Assembly: GCF_035918155.1 (NCBI RefSeq)
Contig: NZ_CP109327.1
Coordinates: 434,001 to 498,000 of the forward strand
DNA length: 64,000 nt
Direction of reading: 5' to 3'
Source of the DNA: Streptomyces sp. NBC_01591
GTDB lineage: Bacteria > Actinomycetota > Actinomycetes > Streptomycetales > Streptomycetaceae
Shown here one piece after another: positions 50,662 to 59,730 of the stretch. The first letter of the stretch is position 1; every line of letters starts with the position of its first letter. Made by a program: the position numbers and the translations under genes. A model generated the notes under the pieces. It was not told the DNA's origin. It saw only the letters and a list, made by a program, of their open reading frames with translations, and ran no database searches.

Positions 50662-51150
50662 TCAGAGACGACGGTGCATGATGTGCAGCCCGACGAACCC
50701 CTGAACCGGGTGGTTGAATCCCTCCGGCAGCGTGCCCAGGATCTCGAAACCGAGCGAACGGTAGAGCCGGACGGCGTGGGTGTTCGTCTCCACCACTGCG
50801 TTGAACTGCATCGCCCTGAACCCCGACGCGCGAGCCCACTCCAGGGTGTACTCGCACAGGGCCCGGCCGACCCCTTGCCCCGAACGTTTGGGATCCACCA
50901 TGTAACTGGCGCTGGCGATGTGCGAGCCATTGCCCATGTGGTTGTTGTTCATCTTGGCCGTGCCGAGGATCGTTCCGTCGTCGTCGACCGCGACGACCGT
51001 ACGGTTGGGTGACTCGAGAAGCCACCAGGAGCGGGCATCACCCTCGCCGAGATCGAGTGGGTAGGTGAAGGTCTCTCCCGCGGCGACGATTTCGTGGAAG
51101 AACGGCCAGATGGCGGGCCAGTCCTCGTTGGTGGCTTCCCTGATCAGCAT
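50662..51150 (-). CDS. GNAT acetyltransferase
   Basis: This 162-residue enzyme starts MLIREATNEDWPAIWPFFHE. The acetyl-CoA site is MVDPKRSGQGVGRALCEYTL (R/K-x-x-G-x-G/A). The Asn/Tyr pair in VVETNTHAVRLYRSLGFEILG is as expected for GNAT proteins such as phosphinothricin acetyltransferases. It has a His/Met-rich loop (NNNHMGNGSH). Start ATG 51150; upstream open sequence is antisense noise. Substrate unknown. Stand-alone gene. Confidence 0.9.
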   Translation of the reverse strand: MLIREATNEDWPAIWPFFHEIVAAGETFTYPLDLGEGDARSWWLLESPNRTVVAVDDDGTILGTAKMNNNHMGNGSHIASASYMVDPKRSGQGVGRALCEYTLEWARASGFRAMQFNAVVETNTHAVRLYRSLGFEILGTLPEGFNHPVQGFVGLHIMHRRL

Positions 51151-51241
51151 GGGAGCCAGGATGCCGGTGCCGGTCTCCCCGCGCGAGTTCTTTATCCGTC
51201 CGGCAGTTGCCCATCGGTCGTGGCCGGCGGCAGCCTCCTCG

Positions 51242-52327
51242 TCACGCGCCGAACGGCGCGCACCCCGGCCCGGATTGCCGACGGCCCGCGGCCCTGGTCG
51301 TACGCCTGCGCAGACCGATCCGAGCCAGCAGCCCAAGTGCGGGTTCCGCCACGTCTGTCGGCGCGTGGACAGGGCCTGGTGCCGGACCAGGATGAGGCGG
51401 GACGGCGGGAACGGACTCGGGCGCGAGAGCGGGCGCCGGAACGGGTCCGGCACCAGGGTGGGAGTCCGGCGCGCCTTCACACCCATTCCCCGGGCGCTGG
51501 AAGGCGCGCCATTCGCCGCCCGGACGCGGAGCCGGCCGCGCCTCCCGGGCGTTGTCCAACTCCATGATCAGGCTCACCCGCCGCCACAGCATCTCGTCCG
51601 GTTCGTCGGCCTGCATCAGGTGCGCCATGGTCTCCCGTGCCAAGGGCGGCCCAGTCGGCCCGAAGGCCGGTTCGGGCCGGATCCTGGCGAGGTACGCGCG
51701 CTCGTACGGATCGTCGACCACCTCCGCCAACTGCACCGCGTCCAGCGTGTCCGCGAGCACGGCCGCGCGGGCCCAAGGATCCTCCGTGAGGATCAGCAGC
51801 CGTTCGACCCGGCGCGAGCGCCAGTTGCGCGCCCGGCAGTCGGTGCCTCCCTCCAACCGGCCACGCAGCCAGGCCGGGCTCCTGCCCACCAGGAGCCGGG
51901 GCTCCCGGGCGGCGAACCCGGCGAGCTCGTCTGCGAGATAGAGCCAGACGATCGCCCGGTACCGGTTGAGGTAGAACGTGATCGGCGTGAAGCATCCTGC
52001 GCGGGCGAGTTTGGTGAAGCGGTCCGGACTGATCCCGAGCTGCTGAGCTCCCTTTGCCGTCCCGACCGTGCGCACCCTTTCCCGCAGCGCCTCCGGGAAC
52101 CCGTCCTGCGACCGGAGCCGGTCGACCTCGTCGCAGCGGACCCGCGGCCTGCCGCCGTCCCGCGGCACCATCAGGCGGATCAGCCCCAGATGTACGGCGA
52201 TCGCCAACTCGCCGCGCTTCAACTGGAGTTCCTGAGCCGCTGTGCCCACCGCCATCGTGCCTGCGGCGGCCGGGCCCGCCGCCATCACGCCGATGGTCTC
52301 CGTGCACATGTCTTCAGTAACAGCCAT
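51242..52327 (-). CDS. DUF6397-like protein
   Basis: This 361-residue protein has an N-terminal region LKRGELAIAVHLGLIRLMV with a helix-turn-helix-like organisation (GAQQLGISPDRFTKLARAG), then a helical middle and a Pro-rich C terminus (about 285-335). I recall it as the DUF6397 family seen in Streptomyces. A DNA-binding role is suggested by the helix-turn-helix but unproven. A short inverted repeat (TACTC-N5-GAGTA) lies 26-40 bases upstream of the start at 52327, consistent with autoregulation. Confidence 0.7.
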   Translation of the reverse strand: MAVTEDMCTETIGVMAAGPAAAGTMAVGTAAQELQLKRGELAIAVHLGLIRLMVPRDGGRPRVRCDEVDRLRSQDGFPEALRERVRTVGTAKGAQQLGISPDRFTKLARAGCFTPITFYLNRYRAIVWLYLADELAGFAAREPRLLVGRSPAWLRGRLEGGTDCRARNWRSRRVERLLILTEDPWARAAVLADTLDAVQLAEVVDDPYERAYLARIRPEPAFGPTGPPLARETMAHLMQADEPDEMLWRRVSLIMELDNAREARPAPRPGGEWRAFQRPGNGCEGAPDSHPGAGPVPAPALAPESVPAVPPHPGPAPGPVHAPTDVAEPALGLLARIGLRRRTTRAAGRRQSGPGCAPFGA

Positions 52328-52352
52328 GACGCTCTCCCCCGTGAGACTTGGT

Positions 52353-52367
52353 TACTCTCTGTGAGTA
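52353..52367. promoter_or_regulatory. Small inverted repeat upstream of the DUF6397-like gene
   Basis: TACTC (52353-52357) and GAGTA (52363-52367), separated by five bases. The arms are short, so it might be chance. If functional it would control the divergent-facing gene that starts at 52327. Confidence 0.35.
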
Positions 52368-52453
52368 CCGTAGCCCCGAAGGGAATGCGTCCGCCCGGCC
52401 TGTGGATAACGCCTGCGGCCGAATCGGACGCGACCGGATCAAACGCGGCCGGA

Positions 52454-52867
52454 TCAAACGCGATCGGCTTCTTCATCCGCCGCCTGCCGCGCGGCGACGC
52501 CGAGATGCTCACCGACCCTGTTGACGAGCAGCGTCATCTCGTACGCGATCTGGCCGACGTCGGCCTCGGCCTCGCTCAGCACGCACAGACAGCTGCCATC
52601 CCCCGCCGCCGTCACGAAGAGCAGTGCCTCGTCGAACTCCACCATGGTCTGCCGGGCCCTTCCGGCCCGGAAGTGACGTCCCGACCCACGGGCCAGGCTG
52701 TGCAGCCCCGACGAGACCGCGGCGAGATGCTCGGCATCCTCGCGGGCCAGACCCGTACTCGCCCCCGTCACCAGTCCGTCGTTCGACAGCACCAACGCGT
52801 GCCGTATGTGCTCGACCCTGCTCGTGAGGTCGTCAAGGAGCCAGTCGAGTCCCCTGTCCAGCGCCAT
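52454..52867 (-). CDS. Roadblock/LC7 protein (CvnB-type)
   Basis: This 137-residue protein is a roadblock/LC7 domain: LDWLLDDLTSRVEHIRHALV, SREDAEHLAAV-type helix (AREDAEHLAAVSSGLHSLAR), and ARQTMVEFDEALLFVTAAGD. In conservons CvnB interacts with the small GTPase-like CvnD. It is very similar to the roadblock gene at 60826-61296, so they are paralogues. It lies 141 bases after the CvnD-type gene on the same strand, probably co-transcribed, but no CvnA or CvnC gene adjoins them here. Confidence 0.92.
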   Translation of the reverse strand: MALDRGLDWLLDDLTSRVEHIRHALVLSNDGLVTGASTGLAREDAEHLAAVSSGLHSLARGSGRHFRAGRARQTMVEFDEALLFVTAAGDGSCLCVLSEAEADVGQIAYEMTLLVNRVGEHLGVAARQAADEEADRV

Positions 52868-53008
52868 TTCCCCGCTCCTCCCCGCTCATACGTTCCCCGT
52901 GCCCCGTTGCCGTAAGCCTTGCGCACTGGTCACGCAGGGGCAAGCACTCCTCAGTCATGTGGCTTGGTCCGAGCCACGTGGCAGGCGGGGGAAGAGCGCC
53001 CGGAAGGG

Positions 53009-53635
53009 TCAGCTCACCGAGTCGAGGAGCCGTGCGGTGTGCATCCGGCCGGCGTACTCGACCATGCGGATCAGGACTTCCTTACCGGATTCCCGGTCGC
53101 GCGCGTCGCACAGGACGACGGGTGTGCCGAGGTCGAGATCGAGGGCGCGGGACACCTCGCTTTCGCCGTACGTGCGGGCGCCGGCAAAGCAGTTGACCGC
53201 GACGACGAAGGGGATGCGGCGGTGCTCGAAATAGTCGACGGCCGGAAAACAGTCTTCCAGCCGGCGGGTGTCGGCGAGGACGACGGCCCCGAGCGCGCCC
53301 TGGGAGAGTTCGTCCCACAGGAACCAGAAACGGTCCTGTCCCGGTGTGCCGAACAGATAGAGCGAGAGACCGGACCGGATGGTGATCCGTCCGAAGTCCA
53401 TGGCGACGGTCGTAGTGGTCTTCTGACCGACCCCGTCCGTGTCGTCGACCGACTGTCCCGCCTCACTGAGCAGTTCCTCCGTCCGCAGTGGCCGGATCTC
53501 ACTGACGGCACCGACCAGCGTTGTCTTTCCGACCCCGAAGCCTCCGGCGACCAATATCTTCAGTGCGAGAGCATCGGTCTCCGCAGGCTCCCCGGCCGTC
53601 TCCCCGTATGTGTTGTCAGCGTGCTCGGAAGGCAT
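53009..53635 (-). CDS. Small ATP/GTP-binding protein (CvnD-type)
   Basis: This 208-residue protein has Walker A GGFGVGKTTLVGAVSEI at about residues 32-48, DFGRITIRSGLSLYLFGTPG as the switch/Walker B region, and AVNCFAGARTYGESEV in place of the NKXD motif. In Streptomyces conservons CvnD is the GTPase-like partner of CvnA-C. This one is followed by its own roadblock protein but has no sensor kinase or DUF742 gene next to it. The three-gene set at 60402-63836 lacks a CvnD. Confidence 0.92.
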   Translation of the reverse strand: MPSEHADNTYGETAGEPAETDALALKILVAGGFGVGKTTLVGAVSEIRPLRTEELLSEAGQSVDDTDGVGQKTTTTVAMDFGRITIRSGLSLYLFGTPGQDRFWFLWDELSQGALGAVVLADTRRLEDCFPAVDYFEHRRIPFVVAVNCFAGARTYGESEVSRALDLDLGTPVVLCDARDRESGKEVLIRMVEYAGRMHTARLLDSVS

Positions 53636-54060
53636 CGATCACTTCTCTCACCAGTGCGTCCCTGGACGTCGAATGCGCAGGTCAAAGCAGCCTTGAGAGG
53701 GCTCGGCCCCCATGAATCGTCAGCAAGCGCACATCGACTTCCCGCCTGCTTCCCGCCTACGCAGGCCGACAGCATGGCAAAGAAGAACCTGCACCGCGGG
53801 ATGAGATCGATTTTTTGGCCATGTGACAGTTCCAGCTCATTCACTGCCCGGATCAGTCCACAATCCGACACGTCTTTCGGGGCGATGCCTGCCGCTGCCG
53901 GTCATGGGCACAAGCGCCTGCCCCTGTCGCCCGGCGGACACGGTGAGTCCAGGAGTCCGGGCTGCTGCTGCCCGAGCGGCCCGCGGACGGCGGAGGTCCG
54001 GCGCCTACACTGAAGACTTCGGGTGCGAGGAATCGGGCCACGCGGACAGGGAGAACAAGA
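53636..54060. other. Intergenic stretch without a supported gene
   Basis: About 425 bases between divergent transcripts: the CvnD gene to the left and the ArsR gene to the right. It must hold both promoters. I see no clear operator palindrome or coding frame here. Confidence 0.5.
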
Positions 54061-54426
54061 GTGTCGAGAGCTGCCGAAGGCGGTTTCGAGGATCCGCCCG
54101 CGGAGGTACTGGCGGAGGCCGCAGCGGCCTTCGGCCTGCTGGCGACGCCTGCGCGGCTGCACATCGTGTGGGCGCTGTCCCAGGGCGAGAGCGATGTGAC
54201 CGGACTCGCGGACCGGGTGGGCGGCACCCTTCCTTCGGTGAGCCAGCATCTGACGAAACTCAAACTGGCAGGTCTCGTACGGTCCCGGCGCGAAGGCCGC
54301 CGGCAGGTGTACCTGGTCGACGATCCCGATGTGGTGACCGTCGTCCGGCTGATGGTCGGCCAGCTCGCGGAGCGCGCCGGACACTCGCCCGCACGACCCT
54401 CACGCCTCCGTGGGCTCGGTGCCTGA
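54061..54426 (+). CDS. ArsR-family regulator
   Basis: This 121-residue winged-helix regulator has VLAEAAAAFGLLATPARLHI, recognition region GTLPSVSQHLTKLKLAGLVR, and the wing SRREGRRQVYLVDDPDVV. It lacks the CxC or ELCVC-type metal motif of arsenic and cadmium sensors. A His/Asp-based site is not clear. It probably controls the P-type ATPase gene that starts inside its stop codon. Start GTG at 54061. Confidence 0.88.
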   Translation: MSRAAEGGFEDPPAEVLAEAAAAFGLLATPARLHIVWALSQGESDVTGLADRVGGTLPSVSQHLTKLKLAGLVRSRREGRRQVYLVDDPDVVTVVRLMVGQLAERAGHSPARPSRLRGLGA

Positions 54427-57130
54427 GAGCAGTGCCGCCGCGGGTCCCGGCAGCACCGGCCCCGATGGTCCGTCCGCCGTCGTCGTGCCGATGGGCGGCG
54501 CGACAGCCGGGCGGGGCGCCGCCCCCGATGCCACGGCTGCCGCCTTCGCGGTTGCCGCACCGACCTCCCTGCAGGTTCTCCGCTCGCTGAACAGCGGACC
54601 GCGGGGGCTGCTGGAGGAACAGGCCGGGGAACGGCTGGCGCGGTTCGGCGAGAACACGCTGCCGGCCTGGCGTCCGGTCTCCTGGCCCCGCCGTTTCCTG
54701 CGCAGTCTGCGCGATCCGTTCACCTCGGTGCTCCTGTGCCTGGGCCTGGTCTCGGCAGCCGTGGCCTCATGGGGCACGGCGTGCGTGACGCTGGTGCTCG
54801 TGGTCGTCAGCTGTCTGTTGCGCTCCGCGGAGGAGCACCGGGCGGACCGGTCCACGGCCGCGCTGCGGGAGCTGGTGGCGACCACCGCGACCGTACTGCG
54901 CCGTGCGGGGCCGGATGCCGCGCCGCAGGCCCGTGAGACGCCGGTCGGGGAGCTGGTGCCGGGCGATGTGATCCGGCTCGGTCCGGGTGATCTCGTACCT
55001 GCCGATGTGCGGCTGTTGCGTGCGAGCGGGCTGACCATTCATCAGTCGGCGCTCACCGGAGAGTCGGCCCCGGTCGCGAAGCATCCCGTCGACACGCCGT
55101 CACAGCCACGCGCCACCGGCGGCGGATGCGGCGACGAGGAAGGGCTGTTCGCTCGGCCGGAGCTGTGTTTCCAGGGCAGCAGCGTGGCGTCCGGCAGCGG
55201 TACGGCGGTGGTGACGGCGACCGGTGCGGAAACCAGGTTCGCCGCCGCGTACGACGGTTCGGCGCGCCGCCGCGGCACGAGCGCCTTCGACCGTTCGGTG
55301 CACGGGATCTCCTGGACGCTGATCCGCTTCATGCTGCTCACCCCGCCCCTGGTGCTCATGGCCAACGCGGCGCTGCGCGGCCGGGGCCTGGAGACGCTGC
55401 CGTTCGCCGTCGCGGTGGCTGTCGGGCTGACTCCGGAAATGCTGCCGGTGATCGTCACGACGGCGCTGGCCAGGGGCGCTTCGCTGCTCGCCAGGAACCA
55501 TGGGGTGATCGTCAAGCGGCTGCCCGCGCTGCACGACCTCGGTGCGATCGATGTGCTCTGCGTGGACAAGACCGGAACCCTCACTCAGGACCGGCCAGTC
55601 GTCGAACGTTCCCTGAACGCGTCGGGCCGGACCGATCCCGAGCCACTCCACTGGGCCGCGGTCAACGCGCTCTGGACGCTGCAGCTCGCCGATCTGCCCG
55701 CCCCCGACGCACTCGACGAAGCGGTGCTGGACGCGGCCGAGGAGCGGGAGGAGACGCTGTCCGCGCACGACGGCGTCGCCGCGCTGCCGTTCGATCCGGT
55801 GCGCCGAATCGCCACCGCGGTCGTCCGCCGCCCCGGAAGGCTCGGCGTCCACACCCTCGTGACCAAGGGAGCGGTCGAGGCGGTACTCGAGCGGTGCGCG
55901 CTGGACGAGGCCGAACGGGTCCGGCTGAGCGAACTCGCCGCCCGCGAGACCGCCAACGGTCTGCGGCTGCTCGCCGTGGCCCGTACCGAGCGCCCGGCCC
56001 GGCCACGTGCGTACACCACGGCCGACGAAAGGGGACTGACGTTCCTCGGCTTCGTCGCTCTGCGGGACGCACTCACACCGAGCGCGGCGGATGCGCTGGC
56101 CGCACTGAAGGACCGGGGCATCGCCGTCAAGGTCCTCACCGGCGACGATCCGGGAACCGTCACCCGTGCCTGCCGGGATCTCGGCCTCGATCCGGGCGAG
56201 GTCATGTCGGCGGAGCGGATCGACGCACTGCCGGACGGGGCACTCGCGGAGGCCGCCGACCGGGTCACGGTCTTCGCCCGCTGCACGCCGGAGCACAAGG
56301 CACGGATCGTGTCCGCGCTGCGCACCGCCGGGCGGACCACCGGTTTCCTCGGCGACGGGGTCAACGATCTGCCCGCGATGCACGCCGCGGACGTCGGCAT
56401 CTGCCCGCGCAACGCGGTCGATGTGGCGCGGGAGACCGCGGACGTGGTCCTTGCCGAAAAGGACCTCGCGGCCATCGATGATGCGATCACCGCGGGTCGG
56501 CACTGCAGCGGGAACATCGCCACGTATCTGCGCATCACGCTCTCGTCGAACCTCGGCAACGTCATCGCGATGCTCGCGGCAGGGCTGATGCTGCCGTTCC
56601 TGCCGATGCTTCCGGCGCAGGTCCTGGTGCAGAACCTGTGCTTCGACGTGGCGCAGCTCGCCTTCGCCTTCGACCGGCCCGCGTCCGAGGTGCTGCGGTG
56701 GCCCACGGTGCTGCGTCCGCGCGACTTCCTCCGCTTCATCACGGGCTTCGGTCTGCTGAACGCCACCGCCGACCTGGCGACGTTCGCCGTGCTGGCCTTC
56801 GCCCTGCACGGTTCCGCGACGTCGGGCGGGCAGGAGGCCTTCCACTCGGGATGGTTCACCGAGAATCTGCTCACCCAGGCCCTGGTGATGCTGCTGCTCC
56901 GTACGGGCGGACGCGTTGCCGGCGGTCGCAGCGGCGGTCCGTTGCGGCTGGCCGCGTGCGGTCTCGCGGTGGTCGGGCTGCTGCTTCCACTCACCCCGCT
57001 CGGTGGGCTGCTGGGCATGAGCGCGCTGCCACCGTTCTATTACTTGTTGCTGGCAACGGTGCTGGCCCTGTACGCATACGGGTTGCGGGCGGCCCGTACC
57101 CGCTACGAGCGGAAGTGGAGCCACTCATGA
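54419..57130 (+). CDS. P-type ATPase of the magnesium-transporter (P3B) type
   Basis: This protein of about 903 residues is a P3B-type ATPase. The phosphorylated Asp383 lies in DVLCVDKTGTLTQD, the actuator motif is ALTGESAPVAKH, and hinge LGDGVNDLPAMH is present. AVGLTPEMLPVIVTTALARG is the ion-site helix typical of MgtA/MgtB. Membrane segments occur before residue 150, around 290-350, and in the last 300 residues. The N-terminal 40 residues are Ala/Gly-rich and low complexity. Ion probably magnesium, but the coupling to ArsR suggests another metal is possible. Start GTG 54419 (or 54410), overlapping the ArsR stop. Confidence 0.9.
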   Translation: MPESSAAAGPGSTGPDGPSAVVVPMGGATAGRGAAPDATAAAFAVAAPTSLQVLRSLNSGPRGLLEEQAGERLARFGENTLPAWRPVSWPRRFLRSLRDPFTSVLLCLGLVSAAVASWGTACVTLVLVVVSCLLRSAEEHRADRSTAALRELVATTATVLRRAGPDAAPQARETPVGELVPGDVIRLGPGDLVPADVRLLRASGLTIHQSALTGESAPVAKHPVDTPSQPRATGGGCGDEEGLFARPELCFQGSSVASGSGTAVVTATGAETRFAAAYDGSARRRGTSAFDRSVHGISWTLIRFMLLTPPLVLMANAALRGRGLETLPFAVAVAVGLTPEMLPVIVTTALARGASLLARNHGVIVKRLPALHDLGAIDVLCVDKTGTLTQDRPVVERSLNASGRTDPEPLHWAAVNALWTLQLADLPAPDALDEAVLDAAEEREETLSAHDGVAALPFDPVRRIATAVVRRPGRLGVHTLVTKGAVEAVLERCALDEAERVRLSELAARETANGLRLLAVARTERPARPRAYTTADERGLTFLGFVALRDALTPSAADALAALKDRGIAVKVLTGDDPGTVTRACRDLGLDPGEVMSAERIDALPDGALAEAADRVTVFARCTPEHKARIVSALRTAGRTTGFLGDGVNDLPAMHAADVGICPRNAVDVARETADVVLAEKDLAAIDDAITAGRHCSGNIATYLRITLSSNLGNVIAMLAAGLMLPFLPMLPAQVLVQNLCFDVAQLAFAFDRPASEVLRWPTVLRPRDFLRFITGFGLLNATADLATFAVLAFALHGSATSGGQEAFHSGWFTENLLTQALVMLLLRTGGRVAGGRSGGPLRLAACGLAVVGLLLPLTPLGGLLGMSALPPFYYLLLATVLALYAYGLRAARTRYERKWSHS

Positions 57131-57675
57131 TCCCGTCGCGCATCGACCGTCCGGAGTCCGGCACGAGTACCGGTATCGGCGGCGGGCCGGTGGTGCGTGC
57201 CCGCCGTGCCACGCTGGACGACGTGCCCGCGTTGGTACGGCTGCGCGGGCTGATGCTGGCCGAGATGGGAGTGGAGACGGGCGGCCCCGACGCGCCGTGG
57301 CGGGCGGCGTCCACGCAGTGGTTCGCCGAGCGCCTGCGTCACCCCGCTGTGTTCGCCGCGTTCCTCGTCGACGATCCCGCGCTCGGCGTCGTCTCCAGTG
57401 CGGTCGGGACGTGCCACGCGCATGCCCCCGGCCCGGCGAACCTGAGCGGTCTGCAGGGGCATGTCTCCAATGTCAGCACCGATCCCCGACGGCGCCGTCT
57501 CGGGCATGCCCGGGTCTGCCTCGACGCCCTGCTCACCTGGTTCCGCGAGGAGGCCCGGGTCACGGTGGTCGGTCTGAACGCCACCGAGGACGGGGCCGCG
57601 CTGTACGAGTCGTACGGCTTCGTGGCTCCCCGTCACCCGGTGCTGCAGCTCCGAACGGCCGGGGCACCGCGCTGA
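57127..57675 (+). CDS. GNAT acetyltransferase, third gene of the ArsR-ATPase operon
   Basis: This 182-residue protein starts at the ATG overlapping the ATPase stop (four bases), so translation is coupled. Motifs are VRARRATLDDVPALVRLRGL, the acetyl-CoA loop NVSTDPRRRRLGHARVCLDA (R-x-x-G-x-A type), and GLNATEDGAALYESYGFVAP. Its link to metal handling is unclear: it might modify a protein or small molecule needed during metal stress. Operon partner of the ArsR and P-type ATPase genes. Confidence 0.88.
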   Translation: MIPSRIDRPESGTSTGIGGGPVVRARRATLDDVPALVRLRGLMLAEMGVETGGPDAPWRAASTQWFAERLRHPAVFAAFLVDDPALGVVSSAVGTCHAHAPGPANLSGLQGHVSNVSTDPRRRRLGHARVCLDALLTWFREEARVTVVGLNATEDGAALYESYGFVAPRHPVLQLRTAGAPR

Positions 57676-57703
57676 GCGCCGCCGGCCTGCTCCCGATGGC
57701 GGG

Positions 57704-59218
57704 TCAGCCGTACGTGAGGTCCGCGCACGGGTCGTCGTCGGCCGACCGGGCCTCGTCGGCGACGGTGGACGGAACGGTGGAGGGGGCCGGTGCCCCGGGT
57801 GTGGCCGATGGGTTCTGTGCGTAGTAACTGCCCAGGATCACCTGGATTCCGGCGGTGCCGGACGCCGTTGTCCGCGCTCCGGCGAAGAGCCGTGCGGTGG
57901 TCTCCGCCTCGTCCCGCAGTCCGGGCCCGTACTCGATGACGGTCGAAGTGTGGTCCTGGCTGCTGGCCGTGGCCGTGGTGGTGACGGTGAAGCCCCGAGA
58001 GCGCAGGAGTTCGGCCGCCTGGGCGGCGAGACCCCTGACCGTGGTTCCGTTGTAGACGGCGACGCTGATTCCCTTGCCGGAGACCGGGGCGTCCGCCGTG
58101 GGTGACGCCGGGCGGTTGACCTTCCCGTCGCCCTTCCCCGACGACCCGCTGGCGTCCTTGCCGTCGACCGTACGGTCGGCTTTCAGTGAGGCCCAGAGCG
58201 CGTCGGCGTCCGGTTCGACGATCGCGACGCGTGCACCCTCGTAACGCCAGGGGACGGTCACGAACTTGGTGTTGTGCAGGTCGATCTTCTTCATCGACAT
58301 GGCGAACGACAGCAGCCGGTCGGCCGAGCCGAGTCCGGGGTCGACGGTCATCGCGTCGGTGGCCACATTGGCCAGAGGCAGCAGAGTGGTGGGGTTGAGC
58401 CCCTGGGACTTGACCTTCTTGATGAGGGAGGCGACGAAGGCCTGCTGTCGCTTGATGCGCCCTATGTCCGAGCCGTCGCCGATGCCGTGCCGCAGCCGGA
58501 CGTAGTCGAGTGCCCGTTGCCCGGAGACGTTTTGCGGGCCCTTCGTGAAGATCTTGGCCCCTCGGGTGGGCCGCTTGGGGCTGAGGTCGCGCTGGTAGAT
58601 GTCCTTGGGCAGACACACCGGTACGCCGCCGACGGCCGAGGTCAGCGCGGAGAATCCGGCGAAGTCGATGACGACGGTGTGGTCGACGCGCAGGCCGGTG
58701 AGGTGTTCGACGGTGTTCTGGGTGCAGGCCGGGTTCCCCTCGGCCGTCTCCCCCACCGAGAACGCCCCGTTGAACATCACGTCGTGCTGCGGCGCGGTCC
58801 ACTCGCCGTCGGGCCCTTTGCAGGCCGGGATGTCGACCAGCGCGTCACGCGGAATGGACACGGCCACCGCATGCTTGTGGTCGCCGTACACGTGGAGGAG
58901 GAAGGCGGTATCGGAGCGCCCCACCGCCCCCGTGCCGCCACCGAGTCTGCTGTTGTCGCCCGAGCGCGAGTCCGATCCGATGACCAGGACGTTCTGCCCC
59001 TGCGAGGAACCGGGTGGCCGGTCGCCGGAGATCCCGTCCGCGCTGAAGGTGTCGATGCTGCCGCCGAGTTTGAGGTAGCCCCACCCGACGCCGGCGACCA
59101 GCAGCACGAGGAACGACAGCCCGAACATGGCTGTCCGGCGCAGGCGGCCGGCCCTCCCACTGCCCACTCCCGCTTTGCGACTACCCGTCATCGGCCACCC
59201 CGTCCGTCCGGTTTCCAT
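57704..59218 (-). CDS. LCP-family (LytR-CpsA-Psr) cell wall enzyme with LytR_C domain
   Basis: This protein of about 504 residues has a short cytoplasmic tail, one membrane helix (FGLSFLVLLVAGVGWGYLKL), and an extracellular LCP domain, typified by NVLVIGSDSR, AVSIPRDALVDI and ALDYVRLRHG with the catalytic Arg/Asp residues. A LytR_C domain follows (ISVAVYNGTTVRGLAAQAAE). LCP enzymes transfer glycopolymers such as teichoic or teichuronic acids from lipid carriers to peptidoglycan. A start at 59218 or 59191 is possible. It ends close to the convergent GNAT gene. Confidence 0.92.
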   Translation of the reverse strand: METGRTGWPMTGSRKAGVGSGRAGRLRRTAMFGLSFLVLLVAGVGWGYLKLGGSIDTFSADGISGDRPPGSSQGQNVLVIGSDSRSGDNSRLGGGTGAVGRSDTAFLLHVYGDHKHAVAVSIPRDALVDIPACKGPDGEWTAPQHDVMFNGAFSVGETAEGNPACTQNTVEHLTGLRVDHTVVIDFAGFSALTSAVGGVPVCLPKDIYQRDLSPKRPTRGAKIFTKGPQNVSGQRALDYVRLRHGIGDGSDIGRIKRQQAFVASLIKKVKSQGLNPTTLLPLANVATDAMTVDPGLGSADRLLSFAMSMKKIDLHNTKFVTVPWRYEGARVAIVEPDADALWASLKADRTVDGKDASGSSGKGDGKVNRPASPTADAPVSGKGISVAVYNGTTVRGLAAQAAELLRSRGFTVTTTATASSQDHTSTVIEYGPGLRDEAETTARLFAGARTTASGTAGIQVILGSYYAQNPSATPGAPAPSTVPSTVADEARSADDDPCADLTYG

Positions 59219-59383
59219 GAGGGAAGACGTGCTCCACCGCCCCATGGTTGTACAGTTGCGCAATGTAGCAAGTATTGATGTCCGAGTGGATCACCGGACC
59301 TACCTACAGACAGCCTGCAGCACCGCCCACGTACGCCGAGCGGAAAATCCGACCAAAGCACCGAAAGGAAGGGCGGGACGCAC

Positions 59384-59572
59384 ATGTTGCACAACGGCCT
59401 CGCACCCTGGCACCTGTTGATCCTGGCGATCGTGGTGATCGCACTGTTCGGCTCGAAGAAGTTGCCGGACACGGCCCGAGCCCTGGGCAAATCCATGCGG
59501 ATCCTGAAGAGTGAGGCGAAGGCCATGAAGGAGACCGATGTGCAGGCGCCCCGTACCGACCCACACGCTTAG
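59384..59572 (+). CDS. Sec-independent (Tat) translocase subunit TatA
   Basis: This 62-residue protein has the TatA layout: a single N-terminal membrane helix (WHLLILAIVVIALFG), the conserved hinge FGSKKLPD, then an amphipathic helix (TARALGKSMRILKSEAKAM) and a short charged tail. It starts MLHNGLAPW. TatA forms the twin-arginine protein-export pore with TatC and TatB, which are not in this window. It is divergent from the LCP gene and alone. Confidence 0.93.
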   Translation: MLHNGLAPWHLLILAIVVIALFGSKKLPDTARALGKSMRILKSEAKAMKETDVQAPRTDPHA

Positions 59573-59730
59573 GCCACCGGCCCACCAACGTACGGCACGT
59601 CTCACAGAGGTTCACTTCAAGGCTTGCGCAAGCAAGGGAACCATGGTCACGATGCCGTCGTTGACCGGGTGACGGCCGGAGCAGCGCCGTTCACCGAATC
59701 GCTGGACCACTGGATCAATGGAGGATGTTC

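Noticed and set aside
55100..57124. Very long minus-strand reading opposite the P-type ATPase
   Set aside because: Gln/Arg/His-rich and without domains; the opposite strand encodes a full ATPase with all motifs.
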